The position numbers and the translations under genes were made by a program. A DNA stretch of 64,000 nucleotides from Crocinitomicaceae bacterium (lineage in GTDB: Bacteria > Bacteroidota > Bacteroidia > Flavobacteriales_G > Salibacteraceae): positions 31,518-95,517 of the forward strand of contig PAVO01000053.1 in NCBI GenBank assembly GCA_002713215.1, in the 5' to 3' direction. Numbering within the stretch: position 1 is the first letter of the stretch; each line of letters starts with the position of its first letter. Of this stretch, positions 7,278-16,652 are shown one piece after another. Under the pieces are notes generated by a model. It had not been told where the DNA came from. It ran no database searches and saw only the letters and a list, made by a program, of their open reading frames with translations.

Positions 7278-7384
7278 AAGCGTTGGGAAATTTTAGCTCT
7301 TTTGGTTTTCAGAGCGTTGGATTTGTGTGTCGGCAAAAAATGAAAGTGCTAAAATGTGAGGCTGGTTTTCAGCTTGTGGGTAAC
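7278..7384 (-). repeat. 5' flank of mercury cassette with repeated GCGTTGG motifs
   Basis: Contains AAGCGTTGGGAAATTTTAGC, GGTTTTCAGAGCGTTGG and GGCTGGTTTTCAGC, ending in GTGGGTAAC. The end is the inverted counterpart of GTTACCCAC at 5917. It is the first cassette boundary after the recombinase gene. Confidence 0.4.
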
Positions 7385-7464
7385 TTGTATATATCGGAAT
7401 AAAATGTTCCGATAACCATCCAAATAAGGTGGATAAACGGACATTTTGAAGACTTTGTGTTATT
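7385..7464. other. Candidate attI-like region between recombinase and first cassette
   Basis: Eighty bases between the recombinase stop codon and the first cassette. They hold a perfect 7-bp inverted repeat (ATCGGAA/TTCCGAT, 7393-7413) followed by a second small stem (CCATCC with GGTGG). Position matches where an integration site would be if cassettes enter at the recombinase-proximal end. Assignment is inference. Confidence 0.35.
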
Positions 7465-8613
7465 CTACTTTTCATTCCTTTTTAAAAAGTCAAATGGAGA
7501 TGGAAGTGTCTCCAGTTTATGGTTACTAACATACGTATAAATTTCTGTGGTTTTGCTACTTTTATGCCCCAAAAGCTCTTGTATGTACCTTAAATCAACC
7601 CCACCTTCCAATAAATGAGTAGCGTAGCTATGCCTGAGCATATGACTGCTGATATGCCTTTTGATACCTGCTTTGGTAGCTGCTCTTTTCAGTATTTGAT
7701 TTACCGAACGATCCGAATATTTACCTCCAGCTTGGCCCTCAAATAAATAATCCTCAGGACGATATGCCTTCCAATATTCGCGAAGCATTTTTATTATCGA
7801 ATCACTTACTTTAATTCTTCTATCCACACTTCCCTTGCTATTCAATATCAGTACTGTATTTCGATCTTTATTAAAATGCTCGGCCTTTAGTGCAAGCAAC
7901 TCACTCACCCGTAATCCACAACCGTATTGCAAGCTAATCATGGTTAGATGTTTTAAATTCTTGATTTGATCTAAAATGGAATTTACTTCCTCCAACGACA
8001 GCACCTTGGGGAGTTGTCTCCTCCTTTTGGGCAGATCGATAAGGTCGATATCTAATGCTCTTTTTTTCCTTTTGGCGTAAAAGAGTCTTATGGCTCCGAT
8101 CATTAGTCGTAAATAAGAAGCAGAATATCCACGACCCACATTTAGCTCATTAATAAAGGAGTTTATATCTTCATTCGTGATTTCGCCTGGCGACTTGTGA
8201 GTAAAGTATCCAAAAAATACCTCAATCATATTTTTATAAGTTGCCCTTGTGTTAGTTGCATATCCCTTAGCCCCTAGAATATCTGCAAAGGCTGCAATTT
8301 CTTTTTTTACTTCGGTGCTAAAGTTCTTAATGGGTTGTTCTCTTTTTATAGGTGGTGTTTTTACCGCTTTTATGTTGGTAGAAAACCCCTTGATGGAAGA
8401 ATAATTAACCCAAGCCGTTCCTTTAAAAGCCTCAAACCAACTATTCAAATTGAACAAGTTCGCATCTACATACCATTTCTTGTTTGTATTGCTCCAACGA
8501 GCTTTTAATTGTTTACAAAGGTTTATTATCTCTTTATTGTAATTGAATTCAATAAAAATAACAGGTACTTTTCGATGCTCGCCTTTCGTGAGTGTGATGG
8601 TTTTTGTTAGCAT
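7465..8613 (-). CDS. Tyrosine recombinase at head of cassette array (integron-integrase-like role, non-IntI type)
   Basis: A 382-aa site-specific tyrosine recombinase. Residues 15-75 form an N-terminal domain (KARWSNTNKKWYVD) typical of Bacteroidetes recombinases; 103-185 is the SAM-like core-binding domain; 200-365 is the catalytic domain with Arg235 (GCGLRVSEL), Lys260, His324 and Arg327 (HMLRHSYATH), His350 (LLGHKS) and nucleophile Tyr359 (TTEIYTY). The roughly 16-residue insertion that marks IntI integron integrases between patches II and III is absent: the chain runs directly from KAYRPEDYLFEG into the next helix. The gene points the same way as the cassettes, so its 3' end faces the array. 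A strong terminator separates it from the upstream nar operon. Likely inserts and excises the cassettes (inference). Confidence 0.85.
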   Translation of the reverse strand: MLTKTITLTKGEHRKVPVIFIEFNYNKEIINLCKQLKARWSNTNKKWYVDANLFNLNSWFEAFKGTAWVNYSSIKGFSTNIKAVKTPPIKREQPIKNFSTEVKKEIAAFADILGAKGYATNTRATYKNMIEVFFGYFTHKSPGEITNEDINSFINELNVGRGYSASYLRLMIGAIRLFYAKRKKRALDIDLIDLPKRRRQLPKVLSLEEVNSILDQIKNLKHLTMISLQYGCGLRVSELLALKAEHFNKDRNTVLILNSKGSVDRRIKVSDSIIKMLREYWKAYRPEDYLFEGQAGGKYSDRSVNQILKRAATKAGIKRHISSHMLRHSYATHLLEGGVDLRYIQELLGHKSSKTTEIYTYVSNHKLETLPSPFDFLKRNEK

Positions 8614-8626
8614 GCAACTAATCTAC

Positions 8627-8662
8627 AAAAAAAGCCCCTCACTCAGGGAGTGAAGGGCCTTT
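8627..8662 (-). terminator. Rho-independent terminator of the nar operon
   Basis: On the minus strand GGCCCTTCACTC and GAGTGAGGGGC form an 11-12 bp stem with a three-base loop, followed by seven T. It lies 20 bp after the narI stop codon and isolates the recombinase gene from nar transcription. Confidence 0.85.
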
Positions 8663-8681
8663 AAACGCGAAAGTTGATTTC

Positions 8682-9650
8682 CTAATGGTTTTTAATCTTT
8701 CTTCCGAAAGTATGTCGGGTTGATTTACGAATAAGTTTTCTGTTGTAATTCCAAACCACTACCTGGTAGTTTCTCCAGATATAATCAATAGGCGCTACCA
8801 AAAAGTGCATAAAACGGGAGAATGGAATCACAGCTATGATAAAGAAGGCCGAAATGATATGAACTTGTACAAACCAGGGCATTGCAGTAACGGCAGCTAT
8901 GTCCGGGTTAAATGCGAAAATGGATCGCAGGTAGGGGGTAAGTGTACTGGCAAACCAGGTAGAACCCCAGCGTGCAAAGAGCGCAATGCCCAATCCGCTG
9001 GTAATCTGTGTAAACAGTACCACGTAGACCAACATGTCCATTTTATTGGTGACCATACTAATTCGTCTGGTGCCCAGTCTTCTGTAGATAAGAACAATAA
9101 GCCCGTACAGTGCAGATAAGGCAAAAACAAAGGAGCTTATTTCCAAAATCAACAGGCGAACCGGTTCTCCGTTCCAACCAATTACCGATCGTGGAAACAA
9201 GAAGGCTACCAGGTGACCCACAAACAAAAACAAGATTCCCCAGTGAAAGGGTTGAGACCCCCAGAAAAGTTGTTTGCCTTCCAGAAACTGAGTAGACAAA
9301 GAAGACACTTTAAACCCAGTGTTTCGGTACCGATAAATACTGCCCAGAATAAATATGGCTACAGTTATGTAGGGGAATGCCGCAAAGAACAAAGTATTGA
9401 GCATACCAACACCACCTTCGAGTCCTTCTTTAATTAAGAACACCGCCAGGCCTGCAGCAATAAGCATGATCCAGAAGGTCCATGCAAACTCTTTTTTAGG
9501 CTCTTCCATTACGCCATAAATCCGCTTCATCCGCTGGGCTCGGAAATACAGAATAACAGTAACGATGATAGCAATGGCTACCAGCCCAAGTACCGTGTAA
9601 AGAAAAGTTCCTTTAAATAGGGGAAGAAAATTAGATTCTAATAGTGTCAT
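8682..9650 (-). CDS. narI: Respiratory nitrate reductase gamma subunit NarI (N-terminally extended)
   Basis: A 322-aa membrane cytochrome b that takes electrons from the quinol or cytochrome pool and passes them to NarH. Ligands for the two b hemes are visible with canonical spacing: His136 and His146 (FHWGILFLFVGH) and His264 and His282 (QVHIISAFF...FMH), 10 and 18 residues apart as in E. coli NarI. The protein is about 95 residues longer than E. coli NarI: the N-terminus carries two extra membrane segments (residues 15-36 and 57-73) before the core. It overlaps narJ by 4 bp (ATGA) and ends the operon. Confidence 0.93.
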   Translation of the reverse strand: MTLLESNFLPLFKGTFLYTVLGLVAIAIIVTVILYFRAQRMKRIYGVMEEPKKEFAWTFWIMLIAAGLAVFLIKEGLEGGVGMLNTLFFAAFPYITVAIFILGSIYRYRNTGFKVSSLSTQFLEGKQLFWGSQPFHWGILFLFVGHLVAFLFPRSVIGWNGEPVRLLILEISSFVFALSALYGLIVLIYRRLGTRRISMVTNKMDMLVYVVLFTQITSGLGIALFARWGSTWFASTLTPYLRSIFAFNPDIAAVTAMPWFVQVHIISAFFIIAVIPFSRFMHFLVAPIDYIWRNYQVVVWNYNRKLIRKSTRHTFGRKIKNH

Positions 9651-10360
9651 GATTTTCGTTTTTGTGAATCTGGTGAATCAATAGTTTTTTGACCTAAATC
9701 GCAGGTGTTACAGTTATTTATGAATGAATCGCTCGACGGAGCCGCATATTCTACAGCATAACTTATTCCGGCAAAGTCTTTTTCCAACACATGCAGAATG
9801 GCTTTAAGCGCATTTTGATAAATGTTTCCACCCTCTATATGTTCAGATATAAGCACCTTGTGCTTTCTTTTTAGAATTCGCTTTCGGATTTCAATGCGCG
9901 AAGCTTCAAATTCTTCGAGCATTTTCTTAACCGCAGGAATAAGTACCAACACCGCCATTTCGTTTCGGAGTTCGTCGTCGTCCGTGTTGTGCATCAGTGC
10001 AAGCACATGAGGCAAGTTGTCGGGCAATTCGTCTCCACAATCGTGATTTACTTTTCGCTGTTCATTTTTCATTTGAACCAGAAAAGCACCACGCTTGTAG
10101 TCTTCGCCAAAAAGCACATAACCTAAATCGAGGAAGCAAATGGCCTGAATATGAAATGTTTTGCTAAATATTTCCTCAATTTCGAAAAGTTCTTTTCGAT
10201 GGACCAACTCAATAAACGGATCAAGTTCTTTGGCCGCGTGAGGGTAGTGGTTCCTGAGAAATTCCCAGGCCTTGTTCACTTCTTCTTTGTACCCTTCTTC
10301 GGGGTATTTAAAGAGGTTTCCAAGCAGTGGATAATGTTTATATGTGTTTGTAGTAGCCAT
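9647..10360 (-). CDS. narJ: Nitrate reductase assembly chaperone NarJ
   Basis: A 237-aa all-helical cytoplasmic chaperone of the TorD/NarJ family, needed for molybdenum cofactor insertion into NarG and membrane attachment. Family patterns include the N-terminal LLGNLFKYPEEGYKEE, FHIQAICFLDLGYVLFGEDYKRGAFL and ELPDNLPHVLALMH. The last 30 residues contain a CNTCDLGQK segment that is not usual for the family and may be disordered. The gene lies between narH and narI, with 1 bp after narH and a 4-bp overlap with narI, so it is translationally coupled to both. Confidence 0.92.
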   Translation of the reverse strand: MATTNTYKHYPLLGNLFKYPEEGYKEEVNKAWEFLRNHYPHAAKELDPFIELVHRKELFEIEEIFSKTFHIQAICFLDLGYVLFGEDYKRGAFLVQMKNEQRKVNHDCGDELPDNLPHVLALMHNTDDDELRNEMAVLVLIPAVKKMLEEFEASRIEIRKRILKRKHKVLISEHIEGGNIYQNALKAILHVLEKDFAGISYAVEYAAPSSDSFINNCNTCDLGQKTIDSPDSQKRKS

Positions 10361-10361
10361 C

Positions 10362-11855
10362 TTATGCTCCTCTTTCAGGTCTCATTTTAAAACCAAATCC
10401 GGTTTCGCCTTTGGCGTCAGCAGTAGCTTCCAGCATTTCTATAGATTCTTCTCTATGCTCGGGTGGAATTACAAATCGTTCCTCAAAGGTTGCTAAAGAA
10501 GTCAATCGGAAAATAGCATCAGCGGTATCAGCATTCACTTTGGACTTAGCCATAAGCTCTTTTACTTCCTCGTCAGACATGTCACCCACAGTAGTATTTC
10601 TTCTGTGAAGTTTTACACTCATCAGTTTTTCGTAAACCTCTGTTACCCTTGCTGTATCACCAGCGGTGAACAAAGAAGCTAAGTACTTCATGGGTAAACG
10701 GTTCTGATCGATTCCGGGGAACATTTTTTCAGAAGCTGTTTGGTAGGTTCCATCACCGTCTACCTGAGCCATTGCAGGAAGCATTGGCGGAACGTAGAAC
10801 AGGTTAGGAATGGTTCTGAACTCAGGGTGAAGCGGCAAGGCAATTCCCCATTCTTTTACAAATTTGTAAACCGGAGAACGTTGTGCTGCTTCAATGGTAG
10901 AATCATGAACCCCAGCTTTTCGGGCTTCTTCAATTACTTTAGGATCATTGGGATCCAGGTAAATGTCCAGTTGCTTTTGAACCAATTCGTTTTCGTTGCA
11001 AGAGGCAACTGCTTCAATTTTATCGGCATCGTAAAGCATTACACCCAAGTAGCGTATTCTACCCACACAAGAGTGCATGCAGGCAGGTGCCTGACCAGAC
11101 TCCAAACGTGGATAACACAGAATACACTTCTCAGATTTACCAGTGTGCCAGTTGTAGTAGCTCTTTTTGTAAGGACATGCCGTTACACACATTCTCCAGG
11201 CTCTACATCGATCTTGATTGATCAGGACCACACCGTCTTCACCTCTTTTGTATAAGGCTCCTGAAGGACAAGAACCGACACAGGCGGGGTTTAAACAGTG
11301 ATTACAAATTCTGGGTAGATAATGGAAGGTCATTTGCTCCAACTGGAACATGGCTTCCTGTTCGGAAGGGCTCAAGTCTTTGAAGTTGACATCCTTTCTG
11401 GCATAATCGGGAGTACCACTTAAATCATCATCCCAGTTAGGACCCGATTTAATGTCGATAGGCTCACCGGTTACCAACGAAACGGCACGGCCAATTGGCT
11501 GATCGTCTCCTTCAGGTGCGGTAAATAAATCCTGGTACTTATATGCCCAGGGGTGGTAGTAGTCTTCCAATACCGGCATGTGCGGATTGTGAAAGATGTT
11601 CTTCAACCCTTTCAGTTTTCCGGCACCTTTTAGCGATACGGAGTTTCCGTTTTTCTCCCATCCACCTTTGTATATGTCCTGGTCTTCCCATTTGGTAGGA
11701 TAACCTGTTCCCGGTTTGGTTTCCACATTGTTCCACCACATATACTCTGCACCTCTACGGTCTGTCCAGATGTTTTTACAGGCAACTGAACAGGTGTGGC
11801 ACCCGATACATTTATCGAGGTGAAAAACCATTGAAACTTGTGCTCTTACGTCCAT
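10362..11855 (-). CDS. narH: Respiratory nitrate reductase beta subunit NarH
   Basis: A 497-aa ferredoxin-like electron-transfer subunit linking NarI hemes to NarG. Four cysteine clusters are visible: Cys16, 19, 22 and 26 (CIGCHTCSVAC); CNHCLNPACVGSC; CRAWRMCVTAC, in which Trp replaces a ligand, giving the [3Fe-4S] centre known in NarH; and CILCYPR with CMHSC. The C-terminal NarH-specific region follows (FYVPPMLPAMAQ, IFRLTSLATFEERFVIPP). Length is close to E. coli NarH (512 aa). It lies 33 bp after narG in the same operon. Confidence 0.96.
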   Translation of the reverse strand: MDVRAQVSMVFHLDKCIGCHTCSVACKNIWTDRRGAEYMWWNNVETKPGTGYPTKWEDQDIYKGGWEKNGNSVSLKGAGKLKGLKNIFHNPHMPVLEDYYHPWAYKYQDLFTAPEGDDQPIGRAVSLVTGEPIDIKSGPNWDDDLSGTPDYARKDVNFKDLSPSEQEAMFQLEQMTFHYLPRICNHCLNPACVGSCPSGALYKRGEDGVVLINQDRCRAWRMCVTACPYKKSYYNWHTGKSEKCILCYPRLESGQAPACMHSCVGRIRYLGVMLYDADKIEAVASCNENELVQKQLDIYLDPNDPKVIEEARKAGVHDSTIEAAQRSPVYKFVKEWGIALPLHPEFRTIPNLFYVPPMLPAMAQVDGDGTYQTASEKMFPGIDQNRLPMKYLASLFTAGDTARVTEVYEKLMSVKLHRRNTTVGDMSDEEVKELMAKSKVNADTADAIFRLTSLATFEERFVIPPEHREESIEMLEATADAKGETGFGFKMRPERGA

Positions 11856-11887
11856 AATCTACTTGTTATTTACGATTTGTGATTTGT

Positions 11888-14800
11888 TTAATATTCTACT
11901 TTATCCATTCTACGTACCAGTACGTGTGTATCTCGGTTTACCCCTACAGGTCCCCAGTAATTGAAGTGGTAGGTAAACTGTCCATATCCACCGCACATTA
12001 AGTTTGGCTTCAGGTGAACCCGCGTAAACGAGTTGTTCATTCCACCTCGCATGGGCTGCCCTTTCGGACCTCTTCTTTCCTGAGATTTGGCAATGTTGTA
12101 GGTACGCTCTACTGCGTGATACACCAGGCAAACTCCTTTTGGAATCCTTGCACTTACACAGGCTCGGGTAACGTAGGTTCCGTGGTCGTTATACACTTCC
12201 ACGTGATCGTTATCCTTAATTCCAAGTTCTTCCGCATCCTGCTCACTCAACCAGCAAGGTTCAGCTCCGCGGGATAGGGTCAACATTCTTAGTGTATCTC
12301 CATAGGTAGAGTGAATGTGCCATTTTCCGTGGGGAGTCAGGCAGTTCAACATTCGGGCTTTACCATCATTAATGGTTTGCCTTAAATCGCCATAAGCCTC
12401 CGGAGTAGGAGAGGGCTTGTAAGTTGATAGATGCTCTCCAAAAGCAATGTAGGCGTCGTGATCTAAATAGAAGTGCTGACGTCCGGTAAGCGTTCTCCAT
12501 GGAACCAGCATGTCTACGTTGTAGGTGTAGGCCGCATAGGTTCTACCGTCGTGCATAAGACCAGACCACAGTGGAGAGGAATTATAACGCTTAGGTTGAG
12601 ATTGTAAATCGCGGTACTCCATATCAATTTGTCGATATTCGGTTCCCAATTCTCCAATTTCCGGAACACCAATTTTCTCTGACATGTTTTTGTAACAGCG
12701 TTCTGTCAGCTTACCATTGGTAAGGGTTGAAAGCTTGAGGATAGCATTAATAGCCTCTACATCGGATTTTAATGAAGGATAAGTTTCCCCATCCAATTGC
12801 TGTACAACACCGCCTTGCTTCTGGTCTACCATTTCTTCGTAGACATCAGCACATTGGTAGCTGTTTCCGTGCGCACCTAAACCAGTCTTCTTAATGTTAT
12901 CGCCCAGGGCAATAAACTTCTCGTAGACCTTGGTATAATCCCTTTCTACAAATGCAATTTTGTGCATGGTTTTTCCGGGAATAGGCTCACATTCTCCCTT
13001 GCTCCAATCCAATAATCGAGGCTGGGTAATTTCATCTGCACTATCGTGAGACAGCGGAACGTTTACCACATCCTTCATAGGCTTGGGAAGGTATCGCTTA
13101 GCCATTTCGCTCATTTTCTTGGCCAACGCCTGGAAAATTTGCCAATCCGTTTTAGACTCCCAAACCGGAGGAATAGCCTCTGACAATGGGTGAATAAAAG
13201 AGTGCATATCGGTAGAGTTGATATCTGCTTTTTCGTACCAGGAAGCGGTAGGCAAAACAATGTCAGAATACAAGGCTGAGGTATCCATACGGAAGTTGAT
13301 ATCGATTACCAAATCCATTTTACCTCTTGCACCGTCTTCTTTGTAGGTTATATCTTTTACAATATCTCCCGCTACTTCGTCTGCAATTTTATTGTTGTGG
13401 GTTCCTAAGTAGTGATCCAGGAAATACTCATGACCCTTGGCTGAAGTGCCAATTGCATTTCCTTTCCATATAAACCAGTTACGTGGGAAGTTGACTTCCT
13501 CATCCGGCTCCACAATGGAGTGTTTTAAATCACCACTTTTCAGTTGGTCTACAATATGGGCCCGCATGGCTTCATCGGTTGTGTGACCCGCTGCTTCTGC
13601 ATCTTTTACAATTTCAAAATTGTTTTTGTTGTATTGAGGGTAGTAAGGCATCCATCCGTTTCGAACGGCTTTTACAGCCCAATCGGCAGAGTGCATGTTC
13701 GCCAATTCATTTTCCGGAGCAGAGTTGTAATACTTCTGATTACCGTCGTATCTCCATTGACTGGAATTGATATAATGCCAAATCGGTCCTTGTTGTAGAC
13801 GAGGAACAGTTCCCCAGTCTTTAGAACTCATTATGGTTGCCCAGGAATCCATAGGAGCCAGTTTTTCCTGACCCACGTAGTGATTCATTCCGCCACCATT
13901 TTTACCGTTACATCCGGTAAGCATTTGAGCCATAATGGCTGAACGATACATGAGGTTGTTGTGGAACCAGTGATTAATTGCTGCTCCGACAATGACCATA
14001 CATTTACCTTCTGTGGTTTCAGCTGTACTAGCCCATTCGCGAGCCAACTGAATCACTTCTTTTTTACCAATACCAGTGAATATTTCTTGCCAGGCTGGAG
14101 TATAAGCTTGATCCTTATCGTCGTATGACGTTGGGAATTCTCCTTCTAACCCTCTACCTACACCATATTGAGACATGGTAAGATCGTAGATAGTTGCTAC
14201 TGGGATTTTACCTCCATCAACCGTATCAATGTATTTAACCGGAACTCCGCGCAAGGCTTTTTTGTCCAATCCAAACTCGGTGAATTCGACTTGAAGCACT
14301 TTTTCGCTTTTTTCCAAAAGGGTCAATTCCGGATCGTATGGTGTATTAAACTCACCATCTTCGTATTTCATGTTCCAGTTGCCCTTCTTGTCATCCCAGC
14401 GATGACCCATACTTCCTTTTGGCATTACCAAGTCACCGGAATCGGCATCGTAGTTTAGGAACTTCCAATCTCCATTGCTAACGTCTTTGTATTTAGCAAC
14501 GCGATTGGCACGAACCATTCTGCCAGGTAAGAATTTCCCATCTTCTTCGTGTAGTTCAACTAAGAAAGGACAGTCGGTATATCGCTTAACGTAATCGATG
14601 AAGTAGGGAGTCTTCTTATTTACGTGATACTCCTGTAATATAACGTGAGTAACTGACATCCAAAACGCGCCATCAGAACCGGCATGTGCAGGAATCCATT
14701 GGTCGGCATGTTTGGCAACCATACTAAAGTCAGGAGACATTACTACGGTTTTAGTACCGTTGTGCCTGGCTTCAGAGAAGAAGTGAATGTCCGGGGTTCT

Positions 14801-15532
14801 GGTCATTCCCAGGTTAGCTCCCATAGAGACAATAAACTTGGATTGATACCAGTCGGCACTTTCACAAACGTCAGTTTGTTCTCCCCAGATTTCAGGGAAG
14901 GCATTTGGTAAATCGCAGTACCAGTCGTAGAAACTCAGGTTAATACCTCCACAAAGCTGCAAGTAACGTGCACCAGAGGCATAACTCAACATACTTTTCG
15001 CAGGAATAGGAGCAAAGCCCGTAATTCGATCGGAACCATATTTCTTGATTACATAAATATTAGCTGCTGTAATTAGCTCTTCTAACTCATCCCATTTTAC
15101 ACGTCGGAATCCACCTTTACCACGAGCACGTTGATAGCGATGGCGTTTGGCCGGATCTTCCTGAATGCTGGCCCATGCGGCAACTGGATCTCCTGGGTTT
15201 TCGTCTTTAGCAGCACGATACAGGTCGATAAGTGCACCACGAATGATAGGGTATTTTACCCGAATAGGACTATAGAGGTACCATGAGTAGGAAATACCCC
15301 GTTGGCAACCACGTGGCTCATAAGGAGGCACTTCTTTGTTGAATTGTGGGTAATCTACTTGCTGCAATTCCCATACAACGATTCCATCCTTTACGTGAAT
15401 GGTCCAGGAGCAACCACCAGTACAGTTTACACCGTGGGTACTTCTAACCACTCTATCGTATTGCCATCTATTTCTATAAAATTCTTCCCACTTTCTTGTT
15501 TTGGGTGAAATGATGTCTTCAATCCAGCTCAT
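11888..15532 (-). CDS. narG: Respiratory nitrate reductase alpha subunit NarG
   Basis: A 1214-aa molybdo-bis(MGD) catalytic subunit reducing nitrate to nitrite. The FS0 cluster ligands are His33, Cys37, Cys41 and Cys76 ([11 protein letters not shown]...PRGC), and the Mo ligand is the Asp of YCDLP (Asp207), followed by WGEQTDV. The N-terminus [14 protein letters not shown] resembles E. coli NarG and no twin-arginine signal peptide is seen, so the active site is expected on the cytoplasmic side. Nitrate must therefore be imported, consistent with two NarK genes at 30.8-34.0 kb. It follows narC by about 30 bp. The assignment over NapA or NxrA rests on motif and operon order. Confidence 0.97.
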   Translation of the reverse strand: MSWIEDIISPKTRKWEEFYRNRWQYDRVVRSTHGVNCTGGCSWTIHVKDGIVVWELQQVDYPQFNKEVPPYEPRGCQRGISYSWYLYSPIRVKYPIIRGALIDLYRAAKDENPGDPVAAWASIQEDPAKRHRYQRARGKGGFRRVKWDELEELITAANIYVIKKYGSDRITGFAPIPAKSMLSYASGARYLQLCGGINLSFYDWYCDLPNAFPEIWGEQTDVCESADWYQSKFIVSMGANLGMTRTPDIHFFSEARHNGTKTVVMSPDFSMVAKHADQWIPAHAGSDGAFWMSVTHVILQEYHVNKKTPYFIDYVKRYTDCPFLVELHEEDGKFLPGRMVRANRVAKYKDVSNGDWKFLNYDADSGDLVMPKGSMGHRWDDKKGNWNMKYEDGEFNTPYDPELTLLEKSEKVLQVEFTEFGLDKKALRGVPVKYIDTVDGGKIPVATIYDLTMSQYGVGRGLEGEFPTSYDDKDQAYTPAWQEIFTGIGKKEVIQLAREWASTAETTEGKCMVIVGAAINHWFHNNLMYRSAIMAQMLTGCNGKNGGGMNHYVGQEKLAPMDSWATIMSSKDWGTVPRLQQGPIWHYINSSQWRYDGNQKYYNSAPENELANMHSADWAVKAVRNGWMPYYPQYNKNNFEIVKDAEAAGHTTDEAMRAHIVDQLKSGDLKHSIVEPDEEVNFPRNWFIWKGNAIGTSAKGHEYFLDHYLGTHNNKIADEVAGDIVKDITYKEDGARGKMDLVIDINFRMDTSALYSDIVLPTASWYEKADINSTDMHSFIHPLSEAIPPVWESKTDWQIFQALAKKMSEMAKRYLPKPMKDVVNVPLSHDSADEITQPRLLDWSKGECEPIPGKTMHKIAFVERDYTKVYEKFIALGDNIKKTGLGAHGNSYQCADVYEEMVDQKQGGVVQQLDGETYPSLKSDVEAINAILKLSTLTNGKLTERCYKNMSEKIGVPEIGELGTEYRQIDMEYRDLQSQPKRYNSSPLWSGLMHDGRTYAAYTYNVDMLVPWRTLTGRQHFYLDHDAYIAFGEHLSTYKPSPTPEAYGDLRQTINDGKARMLNCLTPHGKWHIHSTYGDTLRMLTLSRGAEPCWLSEQDAEELGIKDNDHVEVYNDHGTYVTRACVSARIPKGVCLVYHAVERTYNIAKSQERRGPKGQPMRGGMNNSFTRVHLKPNLMCGGYGQFTYHFNYWGPVGVNRDTHVLVRRMDKVEY

Positions 15533-15562
15533 AGTATATTGAGTTTATTTAATTCTTAGTTC

Positions 15563-16447
15563 TTATGAATTTACAGAGTCGTTGCCCTTTAATTGTCTTT
15601 TAAAAATGTCTGCTTTTACCGATTCTTTCTTACGATAACTCCACATGGCGTATATAATCACCAACCAAACAATGAGTCCTATAAAACCACCACCCAGTAG
15701 TTGAATGAATCCCATGCTACTGGTGTCAGCTTGTTCGGGTGAATTATTGTTAACCGTCTTAAAGAAGGCGGTAAGTTGCAGCACTTCTTCATCGGTAAGT
15801 GATTTGCCATTGTAAGCATCGGCCATGGCAGGGAAGGGCGGAGCAGAAATAATACTGCTTACACCGGCGTCCAACAGTCTTCCATGCACATCGGTTAGGT
15901 CTTTGGCTAATAATCCACCACTCATTACACCCGGGAAGGAAACATGGTGGCAGGTAACGCAAGATGGGCCACTGTTTACAAATCGGCTTTCGCCGGTAAA
16001 TAACAGTTGCCCTGCAATGGCATCTTCTTCGGTGTATTCCATTGGAGCTACTGGTTCTTCTTCTTCCGCTTCAGCAGTGGCACCTTCAGCTGCGGCAGGT
16101 TTTCCAGGAATGATGGCTAACATGGCTTTGATTTCGTCATCAGACAAAAATCCAAATGCCGTCATTGGAAGTTTGTTGTACTCTTCGAAAATGGCAACGG
16201 CTTCGGCATCTCCATCGTTAACCATTTTCATTGGATCTTTAATCCAACTGATTAACCACTCCTCAGAACGTTTTTCATTAATCCCTTCCAATCCGGGACC
16301 AACCAATCGCTTGGAGCTTAATTTATGACATGAAGCACAGTTTGCTTTGAATAAGGCTTCGCCGTCTTGAGCGCTTGCCGGGATTGAAATGAGCTGACCT
16401 CCTAAAATTAAACCAGCTGAAATACTTAATAGTCTTAGAATTCGCAT
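15563..16447 (-). CDS. narC: Di-heme cytochrome c of the nar operon (NarC-type)
   Basis: A 294-aa exported cytochrome with two c-type heme sites, CASCHK near residue 36 and CVTCHH in the second half, each followed by a methionine-bearing segment (MTAFGFLSDDE and FPAMADAYNG). A signal peptide (MRILRLLSISAGLILGG...ASAQ) supports the ATG at 16447; the open frame extends 27 codons further but that would cover the FNR box and -7 element. A C-terminal membrane helix (GGGFIGLIVWLVIIYAMW) anchors it facing the periplasm. Upstream narC is known from Thermus nar operons, where the cytochrome is needed for nitrate reductase function. First gene of narCGHJI. Confidence 0.87.
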   Translation of the reverse strand: MRILRLLSISAGLILGGQLISIPASAQDGEALFKANCASCHKLSSKRLVGPGLEGINEKRSEEWLISWIKDPMKMVNDGDAEAVAIFEEYNKLPMTAFGFLSDDEIKAMLAIIPGKPAAAEGATAEAEEEEPVAPMEYTEEDAIAGQLLFTGESRFVNSGPSCVTCHHVSFPGVMSGGLLAKDLTDVHGRLLDAGVSSIISAPPFPAMADAYNGKSLTDEEVLQLTAFFKTVNNNSPEQADTSSMGFIQLLGGGFIGLIVWLVIIYAMWSYRKKESVKADIFKRQLKGNDSVNS

Positions 16448-16483
16448 ATCTGAAAGAGTAAATTGTTCTTCGAAATTCGAGGG

Positions 16484-16491
16484 TAAAAGTA
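16484..16491 (-). promoter_or_regulatory. Candidate -7 element of narC promoter
   Basis: TACTTTTA on the minus strand fits the Bacteroidetes TAnnTTTG -7 consensus with one mismatch. It begins 30.5 bp from the centre of the FNR-type box, which puts the box at about -41.5 (class II activation). Confidence 0.55.
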
Positions 16492-16515
16492 GATTGCGAA
16501 ATACAATGCATACAA

Positions 16516-16527
16516 TGATGTGCATCA
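16516..16527. promoter_or_regulatory. FNR-type box upstream of narC
   Basis: TGAT-GTGC-ATCA, a perfect FNR/CRP-type palindrome embedded in the longer palindrome ATGATGTGCATCAT. Centre is 74 bp before the narC start. One of ten similar boxes in the window, almost all beside respiratory genes. Confidence 0.75.
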
Positions 16528-16652
16528 TAGAATGTATGATTCACCTCATGCTTTTCGAGGTTTTATTCGAGTTAAATCCATGAATCGAATTAAAGAATAT
16601 GATCTGAAATGTTTTTTTAGCTGATTTGATATGGCAGGTTATGGGAACCTTA

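Noticed and set aside
5917..7384. Mercury region as a composite transposon
   Set aside because: The inverted GTTACCCAC ends are only nine bases and no transposase is present; cassette boundary explains them better.
7465..8613. Calling the recombinase a classical IntI integrase
   Set aside because: The IntI-specific insertion between catalytic patches II and III is missing, and the N-terminal domain is of the Bacteroidetes Xer-like type.
8897..9437. Overlapping plus- and minus-strand frames inside narI
   Set aside because: Shadows of the narI reading frame with unnatural composition.
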